A stretch of 64,000 bases of DNA from Bilabrum cf. latius (lineage: Eukaryota > Bigyra: Bicosoecida > Bigyra > Bicosoecida). The DNA lies in assembly GCA_965178125.1 (NCBI GenBank), contig OZ237751.1, positions 186,001 through 250,000 of the forward strand. Reading direction: 5' to 3'. Numbering within the stretch: position 1 is the stretch's first letter; each line of letters begins with the position of its first letter. The translations under genes were made by a program, and so were the position numbers. This document shows, piece after piece, positions 12,101 to 27,100 of this stretch. The notes beneath the pieces are model-generated. The model did not search any database. It saw only the letters and a program-made list of their open reading frames with translations, and had not been told where the DNA came from.

Positions 12101-15100
12101 GTAGAAGGTAGTCAGCTCGGCCTCTTCCTTGCGCGACGCAGCCAACACGTTCGACCGCTTCCAGCTCGGCCTGCACCACATGCAGGTAGGGTACGTGTAG
12201 AACGGGGCGGCGGCGGCCGGGAGCAGCGGAGATGCTGGATCTGCAGGCGTCCTACCGGTCGTGCGCCGGGCTGACTTTGACTTTGACCTTGAGATCTGCG
12301 TGCTGCCCGCCAAGATCGCAGACGCGGACGCGCGGATGCGAGTCTCCGGCGCCTTACCCCGCGTGTCGGTCGTGATCACGGAGGAATCCGCCCGGCTGGG
12401 CCTGCGCATGGCAGCCAACACGATGGCGGCTCTCGCGTGCATCTCGCGCGAGTTCCAGCTGGAGGACGGCGAGGGGCTCGCAGAGCGCACGAAGGACGAC
12501 GCGGTGCAAACGGCAGGTACCCCGATCGCGCTGAAGAGTGGCGGAGTAGGCGCCGGCGCGGGTGCAGCTGGTGACGAAGGAGTCGTTGCGATCGCGCACA
12601 GCACCGGCATGGCAGACAGCGGTGAGGGAGACTCCGTGGAGGGCGCAGGTCCGGACAGCCATCCCGTGTCTTCTTCTCTTAGCACAGAGATTGTGGCGTC
12701 GTTCCAAGTGGACCTCCTGGACCTCACCATCCTGGGGCCGGAGACTGGCGGGAAGCTGGCGGGTGAGAGAGATGGCGGGGAAATGCCGGGGCGATCTAGC
12801 ATCATGGCCGTAGTCAGCGGGGTGGGCGCCCGTGCCAAAGTCACGCCCGATGCCATCGCTTTGGACGGGCGCCTGTCTGCCCTCCACGTCGTGGATAGAG
12901 ATGCGCTGGCCATGAGCGGGCCCGAGTTTGGCTCTCTGGTGTCTACGGGCCTGCGTGGGGCAAGCATGGCAGGGGGTGCGGAGTCTACGGCAGCCAATGA
13001 TTTTGTTGCTTTCAAGCTTCAGCAGCGGCTGTCTGCACCACCTGCGCCCAGCTCCGCAGGCGGAGAGCGACCGTTTGCGACGGAAGCGGACGTGACAATC
13101 GATCACATCCGCGTGGCGTGGAATCCAGAATGCATTCACATGGCCGTATCAGTTGCAAACGCTCTGTCCGGCGAGATGTCTAGCATTTCCGATGGAACTG
13201 AATTGGTGGCTGAAGGAACCGGGACAGAAGCAGGGGATGAGGGGCCTTGCACGGGTGGTACTGGTGCCATCTTGGCATCTGGTGATGGACAGGGGGCGTT
13301 GAAGGTGTATGCACCCCCTGGCGAGGACACAGTGGGCCGAATGGCAGGCAGCATGCTGGTGCGGGCGCAGCTGGGCTCTGTCGAGCTTACCCTGCAGCAG
13401 CCTTCCATTCGGAAGAAGCTCCTGTCGAGCGCCGTTCGGGCGCTCTCGGTGCGGTACGAGCAGCTGGACGGCGGGGTTGCAGTCTGCAAGGGATCGCTGG
13501 GGCAAGTCAGGCTGATTGACGGGTTTGTGGCGGAAGATGACGCAGCAGCCGAGTCGGAAGCAGAGCTTCTCAGCATCGGAGCAGGGGGCTTGGGAGTGGG
13601 AGTCGCTGGCTCGCATCCCTCTCCGTCAGTCGCAAGTGCCGATTAGAGCGCTTTAGATTTCAACGTGATGCTGTTGCAGCCCGATGCGGCTGTGTTCGAG
13701 GGCGTGCAGACGCATGTGCAGGCTCGTCTTGGCCTCGTGCGAGCCACTTGGTATCATTAGACGATGATGACAGCAATTGAATACCTGCAGACGGGTGTAG
13801 CTTCGTCCCTCGTTGATTCAGCTGCGGAGGCAGCGTCAGGGGCGATGCAGGATATGTCGAAATCTGTTTCACGCACATCGCTGGATATCGAGCTGGCCGG
13901 CGCACGTGCCGTGGTACCGGTCAAACGAGGCAGTCCCAATGGGATTGAGGCCACGTTGGGTGCGGTACGGCTCGAGAGCCGCTTCGGAGAGCTGAGTAGT
14001 GCCAGCATGGCAGCACACCTCAGCATGGCCAGCGTGTCGAGCAATCAACACGAGGTACCCAGCACCGATGCTGCCGGCGCAAGCAGGGCAGCAGCGCGCA
14101 GCATGGAAGTGCACTGCGTTACCGTGAGTAGCCTGCATGTGCATGCATCCGACGAGCTGTCGGGCAGTCAGTGGAGCAAGACGACCGTCTTGGACTGCGA
14201 CCAGCTCTATGTGGCAGCAGCCCGGAACCTGCAGGGCACGGGGGCAGCAGATGGACATGCCGACGTTGCGGTAGCAGTGCAGCTGCCACGGGTGGCCCCC
14301 CGTGTGTCGCCATCGGTTGTGCGAGCAGGCATGTAGGTCCTTCAGTCCAACATCGGTGGAAGCAACGAGGACCTGGCCCGATTCGCTGGGGTCACTCGCG
14401 AGATCGCTGCCAGGTGGGACGCGGCCGTGCTGGACCCGGCCAGTGGGGCGGGGTAGGCGCGAGATGATTCGCCTGGTGCTGCACTTGAGTAGGACTCTAG
14501 TGCTGATGCAATCGGACTAGACCTATCGGTGCGGGCACCACGCGGTATCGGCGTGCTACTCGGGCGGCACACAACTGTGCAGAGCGAAGGCAAGACCGAG
14601 CTGCAGATGCAGCCTATCCTATACGCAGGCATCTACGACCCAAAGGTCCGACTGCAGCAGCGCCAGGGCGGCAGCATGTCGCTCACGTCGGACTTGCAGA
14701 TCGTCGCAGCTTCCAATATGGAGCCAGCCAGACAGCGGTAGCGGCGGCGCGGATCAGGCGTCGGCGCCGGCGGCGAAAGATCCAGTGCAGACACGTCCGG
14801 CGCTTCCAGTCGTAGAAGGGTTGCGGCCTCGCTGGCTGCTGCTCGGGCCGATGAGCTGGCGAGCAGATCGGCTCCAAGCGCGTCTCGCGAGGGGCTTGCG
14901 TGCGTGCGCGACGCAAAGGATGCCTTCGATCAAGCGGACTGGGAGCCTGCCCTGCAGGAGCCTTGGAAATTTAGGCAGGAGCTGGCGATGCGCCCGGCTG
15001 CGACCGGCGAGCAGGAGGACGGGATGGCCAGTGCCCGCCCCGCGTCGCTGGATCTGTAGGTGCATGCGACTTCTGCGCTGGATGTGGAATGCCGCGACAT

Positions 15101-18100
15101 CACGGCCCGTGAGCTCATGCAGCTCATCCCGGAGATACTTGCCAGCATTCCCGGAGCTGACAGCGGCCCGCAAGACTTGAGCGCGGCAGACGAGAGCGGT
15201 AGCAACGTGGCAGAGAATGGCGTAGGGATGGACGTGTCGGTGGACGTGCGCATACCGCTCGTACGGCTGCAGCTGCAGTCCATCGGCCTCGGGGCCTCTA
15301 GGGGCGTGCCGCTGGTTACGGTGGATCTCGCTGCCCTGGCGGCCCAGCTGACGATGGATGGCTCCACTGGTGTCACGCAGCTGTCTGCTTCCCTGCACGG
15401 CTTCGATGTCCACGACGTGCTGCATGCTGACAAGGACCCGTACCGGCTGCTGCTCACGTGCCATCCCGATGCGGGCTCGTTGAAATACCGCATGGACGCA
15501 GGCTAGTGCGGCAACCAGCCGCCCATCCCGCCTGCATCCCGGGCGATGTATCTGGGTACTGCGCAGGAGCCGCTGCAGGCGGCTGGGCTGGAGGTGCACC
15601 GGGTGCTAGAGGCCTGGGAGCAGCAAATGCCTTCCGGTAACCGCGGTGACGACGCATCCTAGGCTCGGCCCAGCGAGGCGGTGGTGCGGCTTGGCTTGAA
15701 GCTGTCGCCAGCGACGGGGATTGTGCCTGCCTGCACGGACGTTAATGCCGATCTTGGATGCCTCCATGTAGAGTGGAACGCGCAGACAATTCTGGAGCTT
15801 CTTGCGTTTTCGTACCACTGCATGCCGTCTACTAGCGAGCCCGTCGTGGAAGCAGGGGCACGGCTGGAGGATGCCACCTCTGGAGCTGAGGCCGGCACGC
15901 AGGAGGCTGACCATGATTCTGGCGACAGCGCCGCTTCGGCGCCTGCTCAGGCTAGTTCCGCGGAGAAAAGTGACCCCGGGGCGGGTGTGCAGGATGAAAG
16001 CAGCTTTGAGCTTGTCGATGTAGCATCCGACACACCAGAAGGCTTGCAGTGCATCGACGTTGGTGCGAGTTCCAGGGGTGCCGGTGGTGGCGTAGCAAGC
16101 GGTGCTTCGCCGCAGCAGCGCACCATGGCAGTGGCTGTCGCAATGCAACGCATGACGATGTCCATGAACGACGCAGACAAGGACTAGAAACTGGCATTCG
16201 TGGCGATCGATGGCATGGGATTTGGCATGGATGCGTATGCACCCAACGGAGGTGCGACGACCACCGGCGAAGCGGGCGGCATCGTGGAGGTGAGGGGGCA
16301 CCTTGGTGCCATCCATGCCGTGGACACTGCATCGACCGTGTCCCAGTACAGGCAGCTGATCCGCACCGTGGAATCAGCCGCTGGCGGCCAACAAAGCGAC
16401 ACGCAGCAGGGTCACCTGCTGCAGTACCGGGTGCAGATCCCCGAGCCTAACCATCCGTTGTTCCGCCGTGCCGAAACCATTGTCAACGCGCAGGTCGGGG
16501 CCCTTGAAGTCGTGTGGCTGCAGCAAGTCTTCATGGGTATCATCAACTACTCGCTAGACAGCATCCTCAGCACTTTACTGCACGACGTGGCTGCTGCCGT
16601 GGAGGGCGCCGTGAAGGAATCGAATGCCAGTCGGGTAGCTCTCAGCATCGGGGTCAAGGCGCCAGACGTGGTGGTGCCCAGCAGCCCCACGGCTTCAGAG
16701 GGGCTGTATGTGGCCTCTGGCGACGTGTCCATCTCGAACTGCTTCGAGAAAGCCCCCCTGCCGACAGGCCGTGCGCCTCCTCTCGCGCTGCTTCCCCTTG
16801 CCAAGCGAAGGAGAGCCCTTCGGTCGCTAAAGGATGGGTCGATCTGGAAGAGTCCCGAGCACATCATCACGGACCGCATGGTGGTTGCGCTCAGCGGCGT
16901 GTCTGTTTGCGCCGTGCACAGCCAGCTGCATGACCCAAGCACAAGAGGCGGTGCAGCTGTGTCAGCCTCCGCCGGTGGAAGCGGCACAAGCGAGAGCAAA
17001 ATGGGTGACGAAGAATCGAAGCAGGCTGACGCCTCGCCGGACTTGCTTGCAGCTAGTCGGGTATTTAGCGCGTCGGATCAGTTGCGGGTGCTGGTTCGCC
17101 GGGGTGCTGATGGCACACCCTTGCTTGTCAGAACGCAATTCGAGGCGGAATCGCAGCCTGCCTCGAGCCAGCCTCACATTGAAGAGAGGGCAGGACACGA
17201 CGAGGAGTTTGTTAGCATGGAGGTGCAGGTGAGTGTGCCGGACTTGGTTGGAACGATGCGCCGGTCCGACTACGCCCTCCTCCTGCGCGTGCTGGATGGC
17301 AACATCGCGGGCGCGCCGCAGCAGCAAGCGGAAGACATGACCGACGGCGATGGCATGGGGTCTCAAGCTGGACCAGGCTTGGCGGATGCTTCTCCGGCTC
17401 CATTGGCCGTTCCGGCCCGGTCCGGCCGTCAAAGCTCGGCAGGGTCAGAGAGCGGGCGGCGCGACCGTGCTACTAGTCAGGTAAGCGGCGTGAGCTCTGC
17501 CCGCGCCCACCGGTCTATCAAGCAGTCGGTCGAGCGTGCCAGGGCGCAACACAGCCTGATGCGCAACGCGCTTCGGCAGCAGAACGAGGCGCAGCAGCGC
17601 GCGACCATGACGAGCGAGGACCGCAGCTGGGAGCACGACCCGCGGTGGTTTGCGGATTCGCAGAGCACCATGCAAGTCGGCGTGTCGCTGTCTAGACTGG
17701 GCATGGGCCTCGTGTGGGACGAAGACGAGCTCGATGTTGGAAGGCCTCGCCCGCGGTCTAGAGCAAGAGATGACCAGTCGAGCGCTCAGCATGCTAGTTT
17801 TGTCGAGTTTGATATATCCAGCAGCACCGTGAAGCTGCAGCAGGTGGCCGCGGACGAGGACATTATCCGGGAGGCCCTCTCGGACGCGTCAGCAGCTGGA
17901 TCCGCGGACGTATCTGCCGCACTCCGACGGACAGGCAAGGCAGCCGCCCGTCACAGCAAGCTGGACGGCTCGGGTTCCTGCTGGCTTGCCCCATCTATGT
18001 CGATGGCTGCGGCGGTGGATGCTGTAGCGGTTTCCTACATGGCCGAGTCGGACGAGTTTTCGCCCTCGGGTATCCCTGAGTTGCACCGGCGGTACCTGGT

Positions 18101-21100
18101 GCACCGGCGAACAGCAGAGGCGCGTCGCCAGGTGGAGGTTACCCTCAACACGGGTGAGAAAGAGGAGGCAATTAGTCCGGAGAGCGACGAGACCCGGCTC
18201 GTGTCCGAGCTCAACGTATCGTGCAAGCTTGCCGGCATGCAAGTCAACCTGCACCCGGCCGTGACCTGCGAGCTCGCCACGTTCCTCCTCACCGCACCAC
18301 GTGGCTCGTCCAAGGCACCAGCTGCAGCGGATCATGGGGCGGACAGAGCCAGCGACGATGCAGACGCTGGTGCCGTGGACTAGCTGGTGGGACTGGATGC
18401 AGCAGCAGTCGAGGGCATCGGCATCATATTGGAGGAAGATGAGGCGGACGAGGAGGGCCCTGAGTAGGGCAGCGGGACCGGGGGAGAAGCGGGCGACGAC
18501 GACGACGAGGACGCAAGGGACGGCGAATCGCTGCTGGCGCGAGCGCTCGCCGGGACTGATGCAGACGTCGATGCTCCAGCTCCGGTCAGACGCAGCACCA
18601 TCACGGTGGACTTGTCGGAGATGGCTGTCACTGTGATGCCAGTTCGGCTGCCAGGCACGGATACATCGCTGCAGGAGCCTCTCACGCTGGGCCTAGACCT
18701 GGTCACACGGATCAAGCAAGATTCGCAGCGAAACGAAGTCCCCGCCGTGTTTCTGCCGGACAGGTTTCACGAAGCGGTGCGACGTGATGCGATTGCGATC
18801 AAGGACGAGAGGCGGCGATGGAGGAACGCCATCGCGGGTGTTGGCGGGGGTAGGAGCGGTGCAGCAATCCAGGGACCAGAAGCGGGATTTGCTGAGGCTA
18901 CGGGTCCTTAGGGCGCCGCCGGCGGTGCCGCGGGCGACGGAGCCGTCCCAACCACGAGCGGCGGCACGCAGGCCGCTTCTCGGGGCTACGAATCGCAAGA
19001 GGCGTTCCGGGCACGCATGGAGGGCGGCCACGGGTTCAAGCTGCCGACAAGGGATGGCATCACGACGGTGGAAGCGCAAGTGGGGCACCTGTGGATCAAG
19101 CTGGGCCTCGCAGAGGAAAGGCAGTCCCTGGCTGGGTCTGCGCCTGGAAGCAGCACCGCTGCAGCCGGCGCACCCGGGGCCGGGTCTGCAGCCGAGTACT
19201 TGCTGGCACCGACTGTAGTGGTGGCCAACGTGCGCATGCGTTAGCAGCAGCCGCTGCTCCCGGCCGCAACCGCACTCCGGGCGCAGCTGCAGCTGCCGTT
19301 GCAGCGGATGAATGCCTCGGCAACGCTTGGCGGTGCGGAAGAGGTCGCCCTCAGGCTGTCGTACTCTGACTACCTGCGGCTGCTCTCCCTGGTGGACGGG
19401 TGGGGGGCCACGTACGGCGCCGTGCAAGAGGCGCACCCGTGGTACGCATAGACGGGCAGCGGCACCGAAGACGACGAACGCAAGGGCGATGCATCGCGCG
19501 GGCAAGACTCGGACCGCAGCGGAATACTCGATGCCGAGGACGAAGAGCAGGAGCAGGCAGCCATGCTCGGCATGCAGCCCGCTGCGATCGATCAGGCGGC
19601 CGGCGTGATCCCCGGGCGCCTGACAACGGAGGAGCGCGCCGCGGTGCTGCAGCGCAACCGCTCCGTGCGGGCGCTTGGGCTGTCATCCTCCGCCAGCAGC
19701 AGGGACATGTCGGCCGTGCTGGAGGCAGCCGAGCAGCATGACGACGAGCCCAGCCGGCCATCCACCGCGAAAGCCGCGCGCATAGGTGGCAGCGCCGTGT
19801 TGGACCCCGACGAGGCGCTCTCACAGGCGATTGAGGGCTGGTCCGACCGCGAGCTAAGGGCCGTAGGAAAGGCCCATTCTTGGTACACCATGCCCGAGTG
19901 CCCATCGGACCCAGCGCCCATGCACCCCGACGACTACGAGCTCAGATTTCGGCGAGACGCAACGGTGGGTCTGCAGCTGGACCGGTTGACCAACGGCTCT
20001 CTCACGGTCACGGCTGTTCTGCCCTCGCAGCCGGGCCTGCACCGACAGGGCGTGATGGCATAGTTCATCGCGGCAGGCGATGTCCTCGTCGCCGTGGACG
20101 GCATCCCTCTGCGTGGCAAGCAGAAGACGGATGTTAAGCCGCTCATCCGGGCCCGCACAGACCCTTTCGTGGTGTTCCGGTTCCGAGCCATGCCGCAGCA
20201 GTGCACTGTCAAGCTCACCAGCGGGGCCCGGCTCACGCTCACCAACGACGTGGAGAAGGGCTTGCTTGCCATGCCGTGCGTCGCCGTGGTAATCTCCTCG
20301 CTCACGGCTCGCGTCACCGCCGACCTCCAGACGCTGCAGGCTCCCAACGTGGCCCTCGCGCAGAGCGGCAACGCCAAGGGCGAGGCGGCAAGGGGTCTCT
20401 TGCTGGCGCCCATGGATGGAAGCCCGAGCGTGTCGTTCCCTTCCTCCGGGTCTGGCTCGGGCTCCGGGCCTCGTCAGAGGTCGCGCTCAATGGCTTCGAG
20501 CGGCTCGGCAGTGACGGCTGCCGCGCCCCCGTCCAAGATGGGGGTGCAGCTGTGCAAGCGTCCCTTTGTGCTCTCCTGCGTGGCCGCCGCCGAATTCAAC
20601 GCGTCGGTGCTGGTGTCAAACCCCTACAATTCTCTGTGGGAACCGCTGCTGGAGCCGTTCGACATGCGGGCGGACCTCACTGCGGTGGACGTGTTCCACC
20701 CGCTGGTCGCAATGATCGCGTACAGGGAAGGCATCACGGCGCAGCTCAAGGCGTTTGGGCAGCCGCTGCCAGAGGAGCAGCTGGTCCAGGACAGGACCAA
20801 CGCCATGGGATGGGTCACGGATCGGTCCGCTGGCGGTAGGACTTTGATCGGCAGCAGCCCCGGGACTCTGAGCAAGCTTGCTGCCCTGGTGGGCGGGGGC
20901 GGGAACCGCGCGATGGTTGCCGCCTGCAAGCCCGGCGACGCCCCGCTGATGGTTCCCGCCGGCGTGGAGGCGCCCATGGTGCGTATGTCCGCCGTTACTT
21001 CGTCGCTCAAGATCAACGCCTCTCACGCGTTCTACGCCACTCTGTACCGGGCCTACCACAGCGTGACTCGAGCAGAGCACCTCAGGACGCAGCAGCAGCA

Positions 21101-24100
21101 GAAGCACTTGCGCGTCGGCAGCAGCGCGGCGGCAGCAGACGAATCTAGTACCCGCCAGCTCTTGCTGCGCCGATCGGTCAGCGACAGCGATTCGCCCGCC
21201 GCAGAGGCACCGTCGGTGCAGCGCCCCTCCTCGAAGCACGCGCCGGTCATCGTGCGCAACGAGTGCGGCTGGCCCTTGCGCGCCTGGTGCGAGGACACCA
21301 CGAGGAGGCATGGATCTGACCAGCCCGCCTCCGTTGGCAGCTACGAGTCCGCGCCGAGCGTGGACATCCCGAGCGGAGGGGCCGAGCCGCTCACAATCCC
21401 GTGGGAGCTGGAGCAGCGGCTGCTCACGCTGGGAACGAGGCCAGGGAGCATGCAGGGAGGCAAGGCCGCGGCTGTGCCCGAGGCCAAGATCTGGATCAAG
21501 GGGTGCAAGAGCGCTCTCCCGCCGCTCTCGCTGAGCAGGCTGGCTGTGGCCGGGGCCGCTCTGGAGAAATCAAGGGGCGGTGGCCTGCTTCGTGTGGCGG
21601 TGCAGGTGCAGCTGACGGACGGCCGGCGGGTGGTCACGGTTAGGTCCTCCCTTTAGGTGCACAACCACACTGAGCAGGCGATCCAGGTCGTCGCCGACGT
21701 GCCGCAAGCCATCGCGGCCGGCAAGCACGTGTGGACCTCCTCGTCACCCGCGCCGGGTGAGTGCGACCCATCAGTGGAGCCCCAGGTCACTGTGCTCGCG
21801 CCCAAAGTGCACAATCCAGCCACGGGGCAGGTCGTGGCTCTGCTGCGGATCGGCACCGCGCTGCCGCATTCGAGCCTGGGCGTTCCGGCCGACATCGCCG
21901 CGGTGGCCACCGGCCTGCGGTTCCAGCCCGTCGTGCACGCCGGGTCCGGCGGGGTTGCATCCCCTGCGGCCGGCGCGCGGTGGGACCTCTCGCTCCCACT
22001 GTCCGTGCTAGCCCCGACCGTGGCCACGGTGTCCTGCACCCCGTCGGCCAGGAGGAGTTCGCCGGCGGAGGGCGAGGCCGCCGTCGTCCCGCGCACGCTC
22101 GAAGGACTGCCCTCCGTGTGCGGGGACCGGGAGACGTGGTCCATGGTCGCCGCCGGGTCCGACGTCGAGCTGCCCGAGGGGCCCGGGTACCCCGACCGAA
22201 CCGTGGCGGGGGCCGTCCCTGGCCTGCCTTTCAGCGTGCAGGCGCGCGTGTACCGGCGGCTGGACGACGCGTACAGGTGCGTGTCGCTCCGGCCTCCTCT
22301 GACGGTGACGAACCTGCTTCCGCTGCCTCTAGAGTTCAGGGGCCGGTCGCGGGACCCGAACGGCAGCAAGGGCGGGATGGCGGTGCCCTGCACCCCGCCT
22401 CTCGCGGGCGGCGTGGTGCTCCCCGGGCAGGAGGTGCCAGTGTACTGCCTGGGGGCCGGTGCCGACCCGGCGCTTGAGGTGTCGCTGAGGGGCTTCGGCT
22501 TCGCCAAGCCTGTGTTCGTGCACTCGTCCGGGCGGCCGCAGGACAGCAAGGAAGTGGTGCTGCATCGCGACACAGAGGCGGGGTCTGCCGCGAATAAGAC
22601 CAAGAAGAACGGTCTGAGGCTCGAGATGATGATCGAGGCGTGCGGCGGCTTCGACCAGCACGAGGCCCAGCTCTCCTGGAAGTACATCAACATCGGGCAC
22701 CAGAGGCGGAAGGGCTGGGGCGACGGGCCCGGCCGCATGCGTGTGGCCTTCAAGGTCCTCTGTTGGGTGCTGAACCACACGGGCCTGCCGCTGTCCTTCG
22801 GGCAGAAGAGCAAGAGCAGGCAGATCGAGAGCGCCGCGGCGCTGGACGACGTGGAGGTCGTCACCGCGTACGAGTACGAGCAGTTCGTCACGTTCCGCGG
22901 GTGGCGGCGGCTGGACTGCAGCTAGGACCGCACGCGGGAGCAGCAGGACGGCGCGCTGCCCAGGGGCTGGGCCTGGCAGGGGGGCTGGCAGCTCGAGGTG
23001 CCCGCAGGGTGTCCCGACGGGAGCGGCTGGGACTACGGCAACAACGTGGCCGGGCTGAGGAACTCTGGCCGAACGTACAGGGGCAAGCCGAGGCCGGTCT
23101 TGGACGGCGTCCGCAGGCGCAAGTTCACGCGGGCCCGCTCCAAGAAGGCCGCGCCGCCCTCGGGCTTGGCAGAGAGCGGCGGCGGCGAGACCCCCTCCAT
23201 CGGGCACTCCCGCTCCGACACCGGTGGGTCTGGCATGATCTCAAGCGGAGCTCTGCAGACGGTGTACTCGCAGACGCACTACGGCGAGGATCCCGGGTTC
23301 GATACCGAGGAGGAGCGGAAGCGTGCCTCTGTCGTGGACCCGTCCGCCTCCGCCCCGCTTCCGGCCAGGCTGCAGCTGCTGTCGCCCCACTCGCCTGAGC
23401 TGTACGTGCGCATGGGCGCGGGAGCCTGGGCGAAGGAACGGATCGGGTGCGACTGGCGCGCCCTGCGGGACCAGGTCAAGACCGCCATCGACGTCCCGTG
23501 CAAGGAGCTGCACGTCCGCGCGGACAAGCGGGGCCGGAGCCTCCGGACGAGCCACACGCTGCACGTCGTGTCTTCCATCCGCAAGGCCCAGCGGCCCTTT
23601 CAGATGTCCAGGACCATCCACGTGTGGGAGAGGTACTGGCTCGTGAACGCGACCAGCGCCCCGCTCCTCTACAAGCAGGAGGGGCGGGACGCGGCCCACG
23701 ACCTGGACCACATGCCCATCCGCGCGGTCGCTCCCTTTGGCAGCGTGGCGGTGCACTCCGACGGGAGCGGAGGCACGCCCCGGATCCAGCTGTCCCCGCT
23801 GCAGGCCAGGGGCGGCTGGTCCACCGCGGTGCCGCTCGAGGGGCTGACGGACGGCTGCATCTCGGTCATGATCGACGCGCCCCCGGACGAGCGGCTGGCC
23901 GGCGCGTCCAGCGGTTCGGGCGGCAGCGACGGGGAGGGCGACGGGGGTCCCCGCCGGCCGCTCCCGACCGTGTCGCAGGAGTGGGCCGACGCGGGGAGCG
24001 AGCCCGGGGCGAGGCGCCGTCTCCTGGACCTTGCGACCATGCGGTGCATGCAGGCCAGCCACAAGAGCAGCTCGGCCGTGGACAGCCTCCTGGGCATGGT

Positions 24101-27100
24101 CATCACCGAGCACGTGACGGTGGGCGTGGAGGTGCGGCCGCACCCCACCATCCCGCTGGCCACCGTGCTCGTGGTCACGGAGCACGCACAGCGGCCCACG
24201 CCCGCCCCGAGGCTGGTGGTGGCGCAGACGGCCGTCACGGACCGCGCTGCCCGCCATGAGCACGCCGTGCTCGGCCAGTCGGGGAGCAGGCGCTCCGACG
24301 GGGAGGTCCTCAAGGCGCTCCGCAGCAGGCTCGAGCTCGCGCGGCTGTCTGCGGAGCAGCACCGGCTGGAGGACGGCGGTCGCGGCAGCAGCGGTGGGGG
24401 CGGCGGGTCGGGAATCGCGGCTCCACTCGCTGCGGTCCCCGCCCCCGCCTCTTCCAGCGGAGGAGATCCCCTTTGGTGCATCGAGAACCGGAGCAGGTCC
24501 TACCTGAGGCTGTCGGTGGTCATCGAGGAGCCTGACGCCCCGCTGCACGTCTTCATCAAGCCGGGGCAGCGGTGCCCCGTCGGCGCGTGGAAGCTGCAGG
24601 CGGACGGCGGCGCGGGTATCGCGGGGTCCACTGTGTTCTCCCTATCGGGTCGCCACTGCTCCACGTTCACGCCGGCCGAGCTGGAGGTCGATGGGCTCGT
24701 GTCTGCGGCGCGCGAATCGCTGGCGATGGGAAGCCGGTCTGACTCCCTGCAGCAGGGCGGCTCCTCGGGCGGGTCGAGCGAGAAGCCCACGAACGACTGC
24801 GTGACGAGGGAGAGACTCGGCGGGATGACCCCGTGCACGGAGGGATTCGGCCCCGCGGTGCACCTGGACATCAGCGTCAGGGGTGAGCAGTCTCCGCTGC
24901 TCGTGGGCTTGCACGCCCAGGACAAGGTCGTGTTCGAGGGCACGGGCGGGAGCGGGGGCCAGGGCGGCCGCAGGCGGATCGTCGCCATGCCTCTGCTGTG
25001 CAGGTGCGCCGTCAGGCATGAGGGCCAGAAGCGGGCGATCGTGGTGGTGGACGCCACCCGCACGGCCCAGCTGTGCGCCGCCGAGCACCTGTATCAGGGG
25101 CTGCAGCTCAAGGCGGAGCACTTTGCCGCGAGCACTCGGGTGCAGGGGGGCAGGGATGCCCTGGAGCGTGCGCTGAACGCCTGCGTGCGGTCTGCGAGGG
25201 GGCAGCTGGTGGGCGCCGGCCCGGGGGAGACGTGGGAGCTGTACGGCTCCCTGCAGCTCGCCGCTGCCAGCCTGTCCCTGATCGACTACAGGCCGCAGGA
25301 GGTCGCCCTCGTGTCGGCGCACGGGCTCCGAATCGACGCGACCGTCAACCGAAGAGAGGTCGCCCTCAAGACGCGCCTGGACCACTACCAGGTGGACGAC
25401 ATGGACCACAACGCCAAGTTCCCAGTGATGCTGTGCCCCGTGGGGAGGGAGAGGGGGTGGCTGCCGGCCGCACTCCGACCCGACGCGGCCCCCGGCGCCA
25501 TTGACTTTCCCGTGCTCGTGGCGGCGCTTCGCGTGGACCTGAGCGGCACGGACCTGGTGTTGAGCAACGGTGGGGTGTCGGTGAAGCCTATCCGCGTGAT
25601 GGTTGCCTACGACATCTTCCGCCGCGCGGCCGTGATCATCGACTCGGCCAACCGGGCCGTGGGCCAGCAGCGGTCCAAGACCAAGATGGCTGACAGCCTC
25701 GCGAGCCGGACGGGGGCTTCCCCCCCTGCCTCTCCCTCTCCCTCTGTGGCACACGGAAGGGCAGGTGCAGGCGCGGCGGCAACTCCCCGGCGGCACGGTG
25801 GGTCGGGCCGAAGCGTCAGCTGGGCCAGCGCCGGCGAGGCGGGCGGGCAGTCCCCGGCCAGGTCCGCTTCTGCGTCCATCAGGGGTGGCGGCAGCGCCCC
25901 GTTCCAGCAGGTGTCCCCGGACCCCGACATGGCAGAGGACGGGCCCGTGGAGCCGCGGCCTGCCGAGTCCTTCCGGATCAACTATCATCTGCTCGAGGGG
26001 AGTCCCGACGGTGGAGGCAGGCCCGCGGAGCTCAACCGATACATCCCGTTCCAAGGCCGAGCCGGCGGCCGCGCCGCCCTGCTCGACCTCGAGGCCGCCA
26101 CGACGGACGCGTCCTTCGGACAGGACTACTCGATCGAGGCGTGCAGCGCGCGGCTGGCCACCGAGCTGGACGCCTGCGCGCTCCCGCTGCAGGACCCTGT
26201 GGTCATTTCCAACCGCAAGGCACTGGCGCGCGACGAGGTCCCGAGGCCTCCACCCCCACCCGCGGCGGACACGGAAGGGGGCGTCACACCTTCCGCGCTG
26301 GAAGGAGCCGCTGGCCCCGCGTCCGGCGCCGGCACCGGCGCGCCGTCCGTCGCTTCCCCGTCCCCCGGCACGTCGGCCCGCTCGGGCCGCTCCAGCCGCG
26401 CCGAGGAGGCCTTCCGCGCGCTCGAGGACGAGATCACGCCCTCGGACCAGGCCGTGCTGCTGACCACGGGCAAGCCGCTGGCAGGGGTGGTGCAGGCGCA
26501 GAACGCCACGCTCCGGTTTGCGCAGGCGATGCGGTACGACGGAGAGGCGGCACACGCGGTGACAGCCATGCGCAGCTTTACTGGGTACTCTGGCGACCTG
26601 TACAGCCCCTCGGACCCCGCGGTGTGCATGCACGCCGAGGCCACGCTGGGGGCGTCCATCGCTACCGTGGCGGCGGGCGTGGCGCAGGCGCTGGGGGGAG
26701 CCGGCGTGGGATCGGCCCCAGCGCTGCAGGCCAGCTCCACGGCCGTGCGTGTGGTGTGCCTCAAGTTCGACGAGCTGGAGGTGGTGCTGTCCTACTCGAG
26801 CGTGGCCACGGGAGACGACAGCGAGAAGGGCCTCCCGCGGGACGTGGCGGAGAAGAAGAGACAGAGGGAGGTGCAGGCGCTGGGGCGGGTCTCGCCGGCG
26901 CTCCCGCAGGTGCACGGCATCCTGGACAGGCTCCCACTGGACGTGCCGATCCTCTCGCTGCGGGTGCCGAACAAGGCCTTCGCCACCACGGAGCCCAAGC
27001 CAGTGGGGCAGACCGCGGAGGCGTACGCGGGGTTCGTGCAGGGGGCCATCCGGTCTGCCATCCCCGAGGCTGCGGCGCAGGCGCTGCTGGGCTCGACCGC

